Source: Marisa cornuarietis
Lineage: Eukaryota; Mollusca; Gastropoda; Architaenioglossa; Ampullariidae
Direction of reading: 5' to 3'
Length of the DNA stretch: 64,000 nucleotides
NCBI GenBank assembly: GCA_004794655.1
Contig: SMMW01000522.1
Coordinates: forward strand, 3,348,001-3,412,000
The notes under the pieces were generated by a model. It made no database searches and had not been told where the DNA came from. It saw only the letters and a list, made by a program, of their open reading frames with translations. The position numbers were made by a program, and so were the translations under genes. This document shows, piece after piece, positions 41,486-53,899 of the stretch (its first letter is position 1; each line of letters starts with the position of its first letter).

Positions 41486-44400
41486 GAAGGGGGCGTCGCC
41501 GGACTGATCGGAACGTGTCCGACGACGAAAGCCGTGATGAATGGCGTAGGCGTGATGGCGTTAATCGACACCGGCAGTGAGGTGACGACAGTTACTAGCG
41601 AATGGGTTCGAGGGAACATACAGGACTTGCAGTTACGTCATCTCCCCATCACCTTGCGGGGAACCGGCGGAGCAGAGGTGCCATACTCAGGAGTGGCGCT
41701 GGTGGACATAGAAGTTTTTGACCAGTGTTTGAAGGATGTTCCTGTCTTAGTGGTCAAGGACCCTGTTGAAGCGAGCACAAGAGAGCGCAGGAGGCGCGTG
41801 CCGCTTTTATTAGGGATGAACGTCCTCGGTCGTGCACTACAATCCACCGCAGGTGTGCCGCAAGCAGTACAGGCAGCAGTGCGTGAAGCTCACCTTGATA
41901 GAGCAGTGTCGACAAAAGGACTGGCTAGAGTCGCTGTCAACACGCATGTACCAGCATTTTCCATGGCTACAATTAAAGTGACGGGTGTGCCATACCATCG
42001 CTCTCTGCTCGCTGTCCCCAGTGCACAGCCATTGCCTGGGGGACTATTTTTGGTCCCCACCCTCACAGGTGCACAGCATACAAGCCGTTATGTGCGGGTG
42101 GCAAACCTGACAAGCAACAGCGTTACGCTGCTGGCACGTACTGTCGTCGCTACCTTACAGACTGTGGACAGTGTTGATTGCCAACAAAGTGTCACGGTGA
42201 ATGTTAGTGCGAACGAATTAGTCATCTGCAATCAGGCCAGCAGTTCTACTGGGACCATTTGCACTGAAACACCTGTCGTCATGTGCCCGGACTTTGATGG
42301 CACCTTCAGTCAACGCCAGAGACTGCAGGCACTGTTGAACAAACATGCGGCTGGTTTTGCAAAGGATTCGACGGACCTGGGATACACGGATGCTGTTTTC
42401 CATCGTCTGCGCACCGCTGACGAGGTGCCGGTCGCGTTGCCCTACCGACGTATTCCACCCCACCAGCTGAAGGAAGTGCAAGATCATATCAAAGACTTAC
42501 TGGATCAAAAAGTGATTGTGGAGAGCCACAGTGCATATGCTGCACCAATCGTCATTGTGCGCAAGAAGGACGGTAGTGTACGCCTGTGTGTGGACTATAG
42601 ACGGCTGAATGAAAAGACGGTAAAAGATGCTTATCCACTACCGCGCATTCAGGAGTCCTTTGACGCGCTGGTGGGGGCTCAGTATTTTTCAACGCTTGAT
42701 CTTGCCAGCGGTTACCATCAGATAGCGATGCACCCAGAGGACAGGCACAAGACAGCGTTTGTGACTCCTATGGGGCTGTTTGAATACACCAGAATGCCGA
42801 TGGGCCTGACGTCAGCACCAGCAACATTTCAGAGGTTGATGCAGACAACCATGTCAGACTTTCTATTCTCATTTCTCCTAGTGTACCTGGACGACCTTCT
42901 AATATATTCCAGAACGTTTGACGAACATCTAGAACATCTGGACCGGCTTCTAGGACGTATAGTAGAGACTGGGCTAAAGCTGCGGTCAGACGAATGCCAG
43001 TTTCTCCGCAGAGAAGTCACCTACTTAGGCCACACCATTTCCACGGAAGGGATCAGCTGTGAAAAAGGAAAGGTGGAAATAGTACAACAGTGGCCGGTGC
43101 CCAAGACTGTGACAGAATTACGCAGTTTTCTGGGATTTGCGAGCTACTACCGGCGATTTATCAAGGGATTTGCCAAGATAGCTGGTGCACTTCATGACCT
43201 CGTGACGCAGGCCACCAATGAACAGAAAAAGAAGTCAAAAGATATCACCACGAAATGGCAGGGTGTCCATCAAGCTGCGTTCGATACTTTGAAGTCGGCA
43301 CTGTCAACAGCACCTGTGCTAGGATATGCTGATTTTACACAGCCTTTTCTTGTTGAGACCGATGCCAGTAATGATGGACTTGGCGCCATCCTGTCACAGG
43401 TACAGGAGGGCAGAAAACGGGTTATTTCTTACGCCAGTCGGCGTCTGCGCCCCACAGAAAGAAATGACGAGAATTACAGCAGCATGAAACTGGAATTTCT
43501 TGCGATGAAATGGGCTGTGACCGACAAGTTCAGGCATTACCTGCTCGGTGCGCGGTTCGTCGTGTACACAGACAACAACGCGCTGGTCCATTTCAAGACC
43601 GCAAAACTGGGAGCAGTAGAGCAGAGATGGGCATCGCAACTGGCGCAGTTTGATATGACTGTTGTGTATCGACCAGGCCGTCAGAATCCTGCAGATGCGC
43701 TGTCCCGACTTCCAAACCGTGACGATGAGCCATCTGGGGTGTACTGTTGTGACTATAATGGCATTTCCATTCCGGTAGAAGTTGCCAAATCGTGCGAACT
43801 GTGGTGTGCACAACAGCCATGTGACGTGTACACCTCTGAACAGTCCATGGACGATGAAAGTATACCTCCTGTCGGAGTGTTCCCACAGCTTTCCACCGCC
43901 ACGTTGAGGACACTGCAGGCCGAGGATCATATTCTCGGTGCCGTCATTAACGCCTGGCCAAAGAGACACTCACCTTCACGGGACCGCGAAGCACGCGTAC
44001 TGAGCAAACAGCATGGCCGACTATTCTTTCAGGACGAGCTGCTGTTTCGAAGGGCGAGTGATGCTACACTTGGTGAGCTGAAACAACTTGTGCTTCCCAG
44101 CGCCCTCAGAACGGATGTTCTAGCATTAGTGCACGATCGCATGGGTCATCAAGGATACGACCGAACCATTTCGCTCTTAAAAACAAGAGTATACTGGCCG
44201 GGAATGTACCCCGATGTGAAAAACTATATCGAAAATTGTGACAGATGCGTGTTAAATCGCCGACAAAATGTACAAACACCTTCAGGACATCTGTTAGCTG
44301 CTTGCCCACTTGAAGTGCTAACTATTGACTTCACCAAATTAGAAATGTCCAGTGACGGCAGGGACAATGTGTTAGTAATCACTGATGTTTTTACAAAGTT

Positions 44401-45334
44401 TGCGCAGGCTATCCCCACTAAAAACCAAGAAGCCGAAACAGTCGCAAAAGTATTGGTAAAGGAATGGTTTCAGAGGTTTGGTGTACCTCAGCGACTTCAC
44501 AGTGACCAGGGTCGCGACTTTGAAGGCAAAGTTGTGCGAGAGTTGTGCCAGCTGTATGATATCAAGAAGTCCCGCACAACGCCGTACCACCCCCAAGGAA
44601 ATGGTCAGTGTGAGCGATTCAATCGATCTATGCACGACCTTCTCAGGACCCTACCTGTTGAGCACAAGCGGCGTTGGCCAGAATACCTGCCAGAGCTACT
44701 TCAGGCGTACAACAACACTCCACATGCGTCAACAGGGTTCGCACCATTCTTTTTACTGTTTGGTCGGGAGCCACGCCTTCCAGTGGATTATTTCCTGGGC
44801 CGACCAGGCCCTGCTGCAGTGAGCCCAACAGACTGGGTACGACAACATCGCCTTCGGCTACAGGAAGCTTTCCACAAGACTCTGCATAACATGAAGGAAG
44901 CGGCAAGGAACCGGGAGCGTCACACAGACAAACGGGCGAGAGACCAGCCACTATACGTCGGACAATATGTGTATGTGATTAACAGAGTCACCGGCCGAAA
45001 TAAAATGCAGGACATCTGGAAACCCGACTTGTATGTGGTCACCAATCGGCCATTTGGACATGAGAGTGCTGTGTATACAGTCAGGCCTCTCGCCGGGGGG
45101 CCCACACTTACCCTAAGTAGGAATGACATAAAACCAGCGAATCCGTCCTTGCAGTTAGAGGATATACAACTGCCGGAGACGCCGTACTATCATGATGACA
45201 ACAGCGACGAAGAGCCGTTTTGGTATGATAGTCTCCCATCTCATCAACCAGGGACTCCTGAAATCCTGGAAGTGACAGTACCCGAGCCGCGCAGATCGCA
45301 GCGGCTTGCTGCGAGACAGGCAAGACACAACTAA
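41450..45334 (+). CDS. pol: Ty3 element Pol polyprotein (protease, RT, RNase H, integrase)
   Basis: It is in the -1 frame relative to gag and entered by frameshifting; the first in-frame GTG/ATG codons are at 41534-41539. Counting from 41534: aspartic protease ALIDTGSEVTTV (about residue 9); reverse transcriptase with STLDLASGYHQI (about 385) and YLDD (451-454); RNase H with ETDASNDG (about 607) and ISYASRRL. Integrase follows, with an HHCC zinc domain (HDRMGHQ...CDRC, 865-905) and a catalytic core D about 930, D about 990 (HSDQGRDF), E about 1026 (GNGQCERF). All catalytic residues are present and there are no internal stops. The C-terminal tail is acidic then basic, with no clear chromodomain. 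Confidence 0.95.
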   Translation: MTSPVACNKTTGEGGVAGLIGTCPTTKAVMNGVGVMALIDTGSEVTTVTSEWVRGNIQDLQLRHLPITLRGTGGAEVPYSGVALVDIEVFDQCLKDVPVLVVKDPVEASTRERRRRVPLLLGMNVLGRALQSTAGVPQAVQAAVREAHLDRAVSTKGLARVAVNTHVPAFSMATIKVTGVPYHRSLLAVPSAQPLPGGLFLVPTLTGAQHTSRYVRVANLTSNSVTLLARTVVATLQTVDSVDCQQSVTVNVSANELVICNQASSSTGTICTETPVVMCPDFDGTFSQRQRLQALLNKHAAGFAKDSTDLGYTDAVFHRLRTADEVPVALPYRRIPPHQLKEVQDHIKDLLDQKVIVESHSAYAAPIVIVRKKDGSVRLCVDYRRLNEKTVKDAYPLPRIQESFDALVGAQYFSTLDLASGYHQIAMHPEDRHKTAFVTPMGLFEYTRMPMGLTSAPATFQRLMQTTMSDFLFSFLLVYLDDLLIYSRTFDEHLEHLDRLLGRIVETGLKLRSDECQFLRREVTYLGHTISTEGISCEKGKVEIVQQWPVPKTVTELRSFLGFASYYRRFIKGFAKIAGALHDLVTQATNEQKKKSKDITTKWQGVHQAAFDTLKSALSTAPVLGYADFTQPFLVETDASNDGLGAILSQVQEGRKRVISYASRRLRPTERNDENYSSMKLEFLAMKWAVTDKFRHYLLGARFVVYTDNNALVHFKTAKLGAVEQRWASQLAQFDMTVVYRPGRQNPADALSRLPNRDDEPSGVYCCDYNGISIPVEVAKSCELWCAQQPCDVYTSEQSMDDESIPPVGVFPQLSTATLRTLQAEDHILGAVINAWPKRHSPSRDREARVLSKQHGRLFFQDELLFRRASDATLGELKQLVLPSALRTDVLALVHDRMGHQGYDRTISLLKTRVYWPGMYPDVKNYIENCDRCVLNRRQNVQTPSGHLLAACPLEVLTIDFTKLEMSSDGRDNVLVITDVFTKFAQAIPTKNQEAETVAKVLVKEWFQRFGVPQRLHSDQGRDFEGKVVRELCQLYDIKKSRTTPYHPQGNGQCERFNRSMHDLLRTLPVEHKRRWPEYLPELLQAYNNTPHASTGFAPFFLLFGREPRLPVDYFLGRPGPAAVSPTDWVRQHRLRLQEAFHKTLHNMKEAARNRERHTDKRARDQPLYVGQYVYVINRVTGRNKMQDIWKPDLYVVTNRPFGHESAVYTVRPLAGGPTLTLSRNDIKPANPSLQLEDIQLPETPYYHDDNSDEEPFWYDSLPSHQPGTPEILEVTVPEPRRSQRLAARQARHN

Positions 45335-45784
45335 TGTGTAGGGAAATTGCTGTTATGTGACATTTTTCAGTGACACATGAGTACATTCTTGTACGTTTGT
45401 GATTAGTTTATTTTGTTGTATGTTCTTTCTGTTTTACCACGGCTGCGCTTACGAGGTGACTAGACAATGGTAGACGAGACGGACGGGATGCTCTGCCCTT
45501 ATAATTATGATTTACAGTTGCTGTAACATGTATTAGTCGGATTCAGCTTCAGCTGTTAGGCAGGGTTTAGATATTTTGTTTAAATGCAAATCTATTCTCT
45601 GCTAAGAAAATAGGACCAGATGCTGGAATGACGAGACGCTGCTTAAATCCTTGATGTCACACACAACTCGGATGTAGCAAAAGATAGTCTTTGTGTACCC
45701 AGAAGTCCCCGGGTAGGCATAATTAGGCGAGCTTGGATATCAGCCCTAGTTTAGCTGACTATAGTTCATCAGCGAGGACGCTGT

Positions 45785-45805
45785 GGGAGAAAGAGACGGC
45801 GGGGA
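45785..45805 (+). promoter_or_regulatory. Polypurine tract
   Basis: GGGAGAAAGAGACGGCGGGGA directly precedes the 3' LTR, with one interruption. It primes plus-strand DNA synthesis. Confidence 0.7.
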
Positions 45806-46264
45806 TGTAGGGGGCCAGTAAGCCACCCGTAAAGACTTGGCGACAAAGACTTAGTGAGAATGATGAAATACACAGGAAAGACTTGGCGACAAAGACTTAG
45901 TGAGAATGATGAAATACACAGGAAAGACTTGGCGACAAAGACTTAGTGAGAATGATGAAATACACAGGAAAGACTTGGCGACAAAGACTTAGTGAGAATG
46001 ACGAAATACAGAGGAAACAGCACAATGATGAAATACAGAAGAAACAGCATATCGGTTAGGGTATATAAGGGCAGAGCTGAGACAAGCCGGGGGTTCCCGA
46101 GCTGACATAGAGAAGAGACAGAAGCGCCTGAGTTCGAGCCCCTGACGAGTCGCAGCCGTGGCCACTATTGGAAATAAAGAGTGCAGACCTGCTGACAAGT
46201 TCCTGGTTATGTTTGGGTGTTGAAAGTTTGTTAAGCCACCAAAAGACCTCACCACACGGTTACA
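45806..46264 (+). repeat. Ty3 3' LTR
   Basis: 459 bp, apparently identical to 39978-40436, including the four 46-bp U3 repeats. Confidence 0.95.
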
Positions 46265-46268
46265 CGAT

Positions 46269-47788
46269 GATCGCTTGCCTCAGAATGATACTGTATCGTC
46301 GGAGAACCTATTTTAACTGGCTCTTTCCAGGTACTTGCCAATCAAGACGCTTAATAGCTTAACAGACTAGGGTTGTTGCCAGGCGATTCTATCACTATGT
46401 GTAATCCATGCCGACCAACTACATTACTTTCTTTTGTCATGTATTCGGCATGGATTGTCACCTTACTTAGCTATGTCGCCCGATATTGCACCACGCCATG
46501 ACGCCTCTCTTATACATTCCATCTTTGTTTACATAAAGACATCTTGAATTCCTTATCAATCTAAACAAAAGACTTGCGATGCAGCGGAAGATGTGAGGTG
46601 AATCTTAAGATGGGAAGTATAGTTAAAACAAGATCTAACATAAAACGATCAAAGTAAGTTCAAGGATGAAAACTAAGATGAATCCTTCCAAAAGATCCAA
46701 AAGCGCCTGACAGAAAAGCACCCACGAATGGAGTTTTCAACACTTTAGCGACCAAAAAAGAATACCTTTGACAGAGCCTGATACAAAAGAAGATTCAACA
46801 AATACCCGAATCAAGTTATCGAGGAGGTGTCCTGTCTTGGCTAAACAGCTTGGAAAACCACCCTAAAGAACAGTTCTATCGGAACAGACTGATAGTTATA
46901 TGGTCTATAGATGGATGCAGTCTACACTGAATCCATAGTAGTCAGCAGCCTTAACAGGTCACACCACGGACGTGTATAGGCTCGTGGCTACACAGGAGGT
47001 GGAGCAGAAAGAGAACAGCATTTGAAAATGGCAGTTGAACGGCAGAAAAACCTTTATGTCACTACAGTGACGGCTAGGTAATAAAAATAATATTTTCACT
47101 GCGCTTTATAAGGGAGACGAAATGAAAACTAGATATAAGTAACAATGAGAAAATCTACAATATACACAGTATGAATAGGTCACATAGGTCAATCCCAACC
47201 GAAACACAGTAATATATATATAAATGCTATAACTGATGTATAAGTGATACAACTTCAAGGTGTCAATAACAGACGGAAACAGCTGTAGCAGAAAGAGACT
47301 AGCACTTGAAAGGTAGTTGAATGGGAGAAAACAGCTGCAACCTGTTGTGATGAAAGATTGATGTTTGATGTCCCATGTGCCAATGCCGTCGACAATGTTC
47401 TTGTCTGTAGTGCCAACCTCTCCAATAAAGCTGAGTCTTTCTAGTCGAAGAGAGTTTCAACCCCTTTTTATTGAAAACTTAATACAATTAATAGTCTTCA
47501 TTTGCAGGCAGAAGACTCGCTGGCCACACACGCCGAAAAAAACGATTAACAGCTGGAACTAACCTAACAGCGACACCCGCTGACAACACTTGCAACGGCG
47601 ACACACGCCTGATGATACTTGCGCACTCTTTCTGTGCTCGCTCCGTTGCCGTCTCTCTATCACATTTTACCGCTCTCTTCAGCACTCACTCTCTGGGCTT
47701 ATATACAATTTACAAAAAATATCTAGTATCTATTAGTCATGCATGCACTCTCTCGCATAAAACATTCTAGTTAACGATGCTTACGCAC
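46269..47788. other. Intergenic, no gene seen
   Basis: A diverged duplication of about 60 bp occurs at 46996-47055 and 47278-47340 (GCAGAAAGAGA...TTGAAA..GGTAGTTGAA-like words). No gene was recognised. Confidence 0.4.
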
Positions 47789-49209
47789 TGTCACGGTGTA
47801 AAATTGGTATAGGCTGGGAGGAGGTATACTGCGTTTGTGTTTTTACATCTGCCACACAGGGAATAGGAAAAATCGTGAGCTTTCAGTTTTTCATGACTTT
47901 CACGTGCGGTCCGGTTAGAGCTCACCCTCTGTTCAGTGGACAGAGGTGGGTATAATGGCCCGGCCGTAACCAGCCATGTAGGGGGCTGCCGGCCATCGAG
48001 CGGTGCGGTTGGAGCTCACCCTCTGTTCAGGACAGGGGTGGGTATATGGTGGCCCGCCGGGTGTGAGGGCTGCTTTACATCGTCGTACGAACTGGCTATC
48101 GTCGCTTGGGCTGTCGACATGTGCGCTCTGACTTTCGCCATCGATACCGCTGTTACTGTGACGTTGGTTGTCGCAGTCTGGGAGTGGCTGTTTTTGTTGG
48201 GACGTGGAAACAGGCGTCTGGGAAATTCTCTGCTATGTTCTCAGTGAATACGCCGGGCTCAAGGGAAGGCTGTGGGAAACTACGGGTTTTGACAGCTGGA
48301 GCAGGTGTGAGGAGAGGACTACGCCGAGCTCAAGGAAGGCGCTGTCTCCGGAACTAGGGGTTTTGACAACTGGAGCAGGCGTGAGCAGAGGACTACGCCA
48401 AGCTCAAGGAAGGCTGTCTTTGGAAACCAGGGGTTTTGACAGCTGGAGCTGGTGTGAGGAGAGACGATCTGGAGTCCAACAAGATGGATGATAGGTTCAC
48501 CACCATCTTACAAGCCGGAGGGGAACGTGTCCGCTTATCTCCGAAGTTGAGGGGAGGGACCGTTGCAGCGAGACCTAAGGACTTGTCTAGTGCTGTGTAT
48601 TATTCTGCAGCCGATATCCTCGTCGTCCTGACAACCGCTGACGCGAGGCCGGATAGGACAAAACACCGTGGCATTTTCATTTAAGATAAGGTTAAGCAGG
48701 GGGAAGAGGGCCAGTATCGGCTCCTTTAGAGTGGTTAAAATTAAGTAACCGATGGAAGGAATGTGGAGAACTGTTTTGTGTTTAATCTTTGCACAAGTTG
48801 TGCTATAGGGCGTAGCGGTGTGCTGCCCTATCGGACTGTTTTGGGTTATCGAATTAATACAGGTGTGTGCTGGGTGCACGTAGGTAAAGATATTTGTATA
48901 ACTTTTATATCTCTTGTACGCGCTTCTTGCGTGGGTGTGATTTCATGTTAAGCAGTGTTCGCGGAATTGTGATACTAGATTAACTGCTTTGTTCTTAAAT
49001 TACTGGCATTGCATTGTTTGGTTGGTTAATTTTTGTGTATTAATTGCTTGCAAAGGAGCCAGTTATTGATATGATTTTCTTATTTAATCTTGACATTGAA
49101 TTTGATAATAATAATAATAATTACTCGATCGTGTCTCTTGAAGGAACGCTTTGCACCAAAGTGATCGCTTGTTGTTAATCTTTTGGTAAGAATGCGCATG
49201 TCCGTGACA
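47789..49209 (+). mobile_element. Solo LTR, 1421 bp, 5-bp duplication CGCAC
   Basis: The ends are TGTCACGG and CCGTGACA, a perfect 8-bp inverted pair with TG...CA. The direct repeat CGCAC flanks it at 47784-47788 and 49210-49214. It has no coding region. The orientation is not certain. It contains a partial duplication (47904-47970 and 48003-48055) and three tandem units of about 70 bp (48249-48470). It is best explained as a solo LTR left by recombination; a short DNA transposon is less likely given the length and TG/CA ends. Confidence 0.75.
48249..48470 (+). repeat. Three imperfect ~70-bp tandem repeats in solo LTR
   Basis: Each unit runs CGCC(G/A)(G/A)GCTCAAGG...GGTTTTGACA(G/A)CTGGAGC. 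Units start at about 48249, 48322 and 48394. Confidence 0.8.
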
Positions 49210-49214
49210 CGCAC

Positions 49215-51130
49215 GCACACCTATAAACTAGAATGGTATATAGACGGACCAGGTCAAAGAAGCACTGCGGACACAGGCTGGGTCAGGTTGGGGTCAAATA
49301 CCCATTATATCGCCGCCGACCACCGGGCGGCACACCCCACCAAAATAGCTACATTTGATTCGTAACAGCCACAGCAGCAAATACCAACGTGGCCTAAAAC
49401 GTTGCTTCAACCCCAGAGAAAAATATGGTCCTAGAACAAGTGACTGTCTTGACTGAGGACAGACCCAGATATCAACCATATATATCTAGACACACACACC
49501 ACCCTCTGCAGTCTGCCTTTGGCAAACAGCTCAAATGACAGGTTCCTGCAAGACTCTCCAACTCACCAGAAATAGAGCATAGACAGCCTGTGGACAAAAA
49601 AGCTCCTTTGATCCTTGCATTTTTATTGTATCTCAGACTTTGGCAAGGCGTTTCCAACAATTCAAGGAAGATTTGACTGAAATGTATTGCCTGTTATCTA
49701 GCTGAGGTTTGACTCGCACCTCCAGTACATGCGTAGGGACAAAAGTGAACTGACAGAACTTTAATTTTCAAATCTTCAGTTTCACTTCAGTTAGTTTAAC
49801 CTTAAATTATTATTCGCCTGAGATCTTTAGATACACCTTCTATCTTTGATAGCCAATGGTTACATACACAAATGATTTTTTCATTCACAATTACCCACCA
49901 AGATCACCTTCCAGCACTCTAGTATCCATACATACACATGTTTTCAAGAGAGTTTCAGTGAGTTTTAAAATGTCTTTATTTCTTGTTACTGCACTATAAA
50001 AAGTGCAGATGAAGGAAAAGGGATGCTAATTACTTTTTTCACACAGCCTGATAATTGCTTTGAGTCTTTGGCTGCCATGAAGTGAGAAAAAAGGTAGAAA
50101 TATTTTAATCAGCTTTGAGTCTCCAGAAGTTTGAAAGAAGGATCACTGTGAACACCAACTGCCTTAATTCTAAGGAAAAAATATTCAGACCATGCCATTC
50201 TGCTCTGATCAATGTGATATATTAAGACAATAAAACAAGCATGGAATTTGTTCCTAAATAAAAGAAAGGTGGACAGATTTTAGAAGATTCCCCTCTAGTC
50301 CATATTTGGTGCAAAATAATGTGAAAGCAAAACAAGTGGATGCATACCTAGGCATCAGTGTTGATCCGCTAACCATTAACACCTGAACTGTGTCCACAGA
50401 AAGTGCCTGTTTTAATTGCAGACATTAGAGGAGTTATGTAGATTTCTATCATTGTTTCATAGTTACTTCTGACATACTTTATTGTCTGCTTGTTTGGCTG
50501 TCATCTTCAGAAACATGTATTGGAGCATGTAGTAAATGGATGGGTGAGGTAGTAGGAGTGAAACGGGAGAAACCGTGTAGTGTGAATGAGCGATGAGTGG
50601 TGAAGAAGAAAAAGATTGTCACTGATATCAGCCATGTATTGGGTAAATGGTAATGCTTTCAAGCTGAGTGGTGAAACTGAATTCGTAGGAATTAACTCTT
50701 ATTTACTGGTTCCTGAGTTAATTTTGTTTCACCCCTGTATCTTGGACTTGATTAAATTAACATTCCTAATGTGTCTCTTGGCTGCAAGACATTCCCAAGA
50801 AGTTGTGTTGCTTATCCATGTATTTCTTCTTTTGTTCCTTCTTCGGCAAAGTCAGCTTTTTCATAAATAAGATTGTTGGAATGTAACATCAACAGAAGGC
50901 TATGATGAACCTTTACTTTTATTGAATATTTGTAAAATTTCATTTAGATATCAACTTTTTATTATGTGTGGTTATGTGTATGCGCATGTCATCGGAATGG
51001 TTTTGTTACTAAATAAACAAATGAACTTAATAATGCACTTCATTAACACAGAACAGGCATACAATAACTGCTCAGTTCTCAAAATGTTGTGGAAAGGTCA
51101 CTACATTTAAAGGTTGTCATCATTTGCCTC
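49215..51130. other. Intergenic, no gene seen
   Basis: The plus frame at 49183-49365 has a WYIDG stretch that I could not tie to any family. The remainder is AT-rich and unassigned. Confidence 0.35.
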
Positions 51131-51139
51131 GTTACATTT

Positions 51140-51840
51140 ATGTTGCATGGAGGTCACCTCTTCAGATGAAACTGGCAGTCATCTGCAGAGTATCCACAGG
51201 TCTGTAAAGCTTGATGTTTAGGATCACCAGCGATGGCCAGATCTCCGCTCTCAGTTCCTGGAGGTGCCTACTCATCATTCCCACAGGAGTACATTGGGGA
51301 TGACACCATTGTATTTTCCAGTATAGGTGATGCTTAAATCTGTTGTGCCCTGTACTGGGGCTAAAAAAACATTATGTTGTCTGATCATGACAAATGATGG
51401 CAGCTTTCTGGTGGCTGGGATGGTCTCTGCAAGGCCTTATGATAGTCTTCATCTTTGTTTGACCTTGTTTTCGTCCTGCCTGTCTTCGTCCCCATGCTTT
51501 GCCATTCTGTCAGCCTGCTCATTGCCTTCAATACAGCAGTGTGAGGGTATCCACTACAGCACCATTTTTAGGTATTTAGTATTTTGAAGTGTTACATCTG
51601 TAAAGCACATGACCTATGTGTCTGGGCTTGCATTACTGTTGACACTGATCAGGGCTTTGACCAGCTCTGTATAGCTGGTGTAATGAGAGACCGTTGGAAT
51701 GGCTATTTCCTGCCTCTGTTCACCAAGGTACTGGATGTATATCCCAGCCCCTCATTTGAGATGACATCCATCACCGACTCATCTGTTTAAGCTCATATCC
51801 ATGCTTCTTGAGGGTACTTTTCCTCAAGCCTGGCATTCCA
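51140..51840 (-). mobile_element. LINE RNase H relic, minus strand
   Basis: The minus frames read DESVMDVISNEGLGYTSST, then WIPSHCCIEGNEQADRMAKHG (the WIPxHxGIxGNExADxLAK motif closing the RNase H domain), then ALQRPSQPPESCHHLS and a CGNDE tail. This is the C-terminal region of an I/jockey-like LINE, with stops and frameshifts. Confidence 0.78.
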
Positions 51841-53880
51841 GGGTTTTCTTGCAGATGGCAAAGCAGTTTTCTGTCTCTTACTAGGGAGAAGAATTGATAG
51901 AGGAAAATTGGTTCCCTATAAGGGATATATGGTTTTAACAATTAGATCTAGTTCTTAGTCAAGTAAAAACATTTGTTTTACGGAGCAAGTTTTCCCACCA
52001 TGTTGCTCGGGTGAATCATCTAACCAGCTAAAATATTTAACCATGCCAGAGAAATGAAATTTTAAATTGTAAACAAAGCAAAGGATTTGCAAATATTACA
52101 AACACTAAAGGGAAATTAATTTTCTCACATCAAGCAGGGCTTTGTACTGGGGCAAAAGCAGAAATCTGCTTAATGACCGAAAGTAATACTTAAAGAAGAT
52201 GTGTATCTCAAATGATCCTGATCTTAGACCTGTTACTGAAAATAATTCTGCTGTCTCATCATGTATCAGTTCTAAAGAAATAAATAGTTCCAACAGTAAA
52301 GAGTGCAGAAAGATTGTTCAGATTTAACGGGGTGAAAAAGAGATTTGCAGTGGCCGGTCAGGCGTCATGACAGTGTTTAAAACTGGTTCTACTGCATCAC
52401 CAGTATAAGAGAGCTTGAAAGAGTGGATGAGCTGAAACAAAAAGGCCAGTACAAATTAATAAAATCAATGAAGCAGGGACAAAAAATGTTATACAATGAA
52501 AAAGAAGAATGTTAGAATGCAGACAGTGAAAAGGTGTTGCAAACTGAGTGAGGATATTTCATTATAGAACCAAACTCTCCTTCTCCCTATCCTCCACACA
52601 CACACACACATTTCTAGCTCTGCAATACACTTCTAGTTAAGAACGAGAAATGCAAAAACGTTGTGCTATTGCCTCCTATTGGTCATTCAGTTCTGCGTGA
52701 AAGGAATGATTGAACAGAAACAATCTTTCTTCGTTGACTTAAAGAGTTACTCTACCTCTTGAAACATTGAAATGCTGTCTGTCTCCCTGACATTGAGCTA
52801 GCACATGTCTTGGCGTGCAGAGCACTCTGCTAGTCATGTGAGGATGCAGCTGCGCTCTAACAGATATGATGCATATGCAGGGCCAAATACACCAGTATTT
52901 TCTATGGTTACTGTGATGTTCACTAGCCTCTGCTCTTTCAACGTGTGACCCTCACTGTGCTCAAAACTTGTGCTTTGCAACGTGGTGTCGTCTGTACTAG
53001 ACGTTTGCCCGCTACAGATTTTTCCTTGGTGACACCGGACTTTTCCTTGACAAAAGACGTCGTGGGGTTGTTTTTTTTTTCGGACAGTGTCGCCTGTGCT
53101 ACAGGTTTTACCGCTAGAGAGAATTCTGCGTTTTCGTCGGAATTCTACTGACACCGGACTTCTTTTCCTTGAGAAAAGTAGTGAATTTTTTTTTTTTTTG
53201 CTACAGTTTGTCTACGTACGCTTCTTGTGCCAGTCGGCTGCACTGACGTGCGACTTTGGTTCCAGCTGTGCGGAGGCTCAAAGTCTTTGGACAACACTCC
53301 CCCGCTGCTTATGTGTATGCTCGGCGTGTTTGTCGTTCGAGCCGTGTGACGTCAGTGCCCTTAAGTCCGAGCAGCAGAGGACGCAAGTGTGCCGTGACGA
53401 GCGGCCTCAAGTGGGATCTAACAAGGGGATGAAGGTCCCATCGGCTGCAGGTAAGGAGGCAAGGTTTTCGTTTTTTACCCACATGTCGTGGGGGATACAT
53501 GTGGTCCTGCTTCATCTGAAACCCGTTCCTTCCCTACTGTGACTGCCCGTTGTTTGGAGTTCACGTCGCCTGGTTCTCATGTGAGGGATGAGGGTACTCC
53601 AACCCATCTCCGTCGTTTAGTTGGCTTTGGCCCTCCCTCTCTTGGCGTGTTATGACGTCAGTCAGTCCGCCTATAGTAGTTCTTCTCGTTTTTTTTTTTT
53701 TGAGGTTTCACGGGTTCTGTCGGGTTCAAGTTGTATTGTTCCCTCACGGTGACCTTCGACCTGGAGACTGCATGTTCCCCTTGCCGCACCTATGTTACGT
53801 TCTTCTAGTGCGCAACACGGAAGAACTAGCTGACATGCCTTCACATGAAGGCCGTTTCTCATTGTGCAATAAACGTTACC
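51841..53880. other. Intergenic; possible leader or gag of the DIRS relic
   Basis: It becomes GC-richer after about 52800. Near-repeats of ACACCGGACTT..TTTTCCTTGA occur at about 53030-53055 and 53150-53178. A 151-codon plus frame at 53087-53542 has no motif I recognise. It may be the 5' part of the DIRS-like element. Confidence 0.35.
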
Positions 53881-53899
53881 TGCAGTCAGGTGTCCTCCG

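Larger units (their letters stand above)
39978..46264 (+). mobile_element. Complete Ty3-type LTR retrotransposon, 6287 bp
   Basis: Two 459-bp LTRs appear identical base for base by eye, begin TGTAGGGGG and end GGTTACA, and are flanked by the 4-bp duplication CGAT (39974-39977 and 46265-46268). The internal region has, in order, a primer-binding site, gag, a -1 frameshift signal, pol (protease, RT, RNase H, integrase) and a polypurine tract. The domain order places it in the Ty3 group. No envelope gene and no clear chromodomain are present. Identical LTRs and intact frames indicate a recent insertion that may still be active. It is more GC-rich than its surroundings. Confidence 0.96.

Noticed and set aside
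43394..43969. 191-codon minus-strand ORF in pol
   Set aside because: Antisense shadow of the RNase H region, with no motif of its own.
49183..49365. WYIDG-containing frame as RNase H
   Set aside because: Only a four-residue resemblance; no other RNase H motif nearby.
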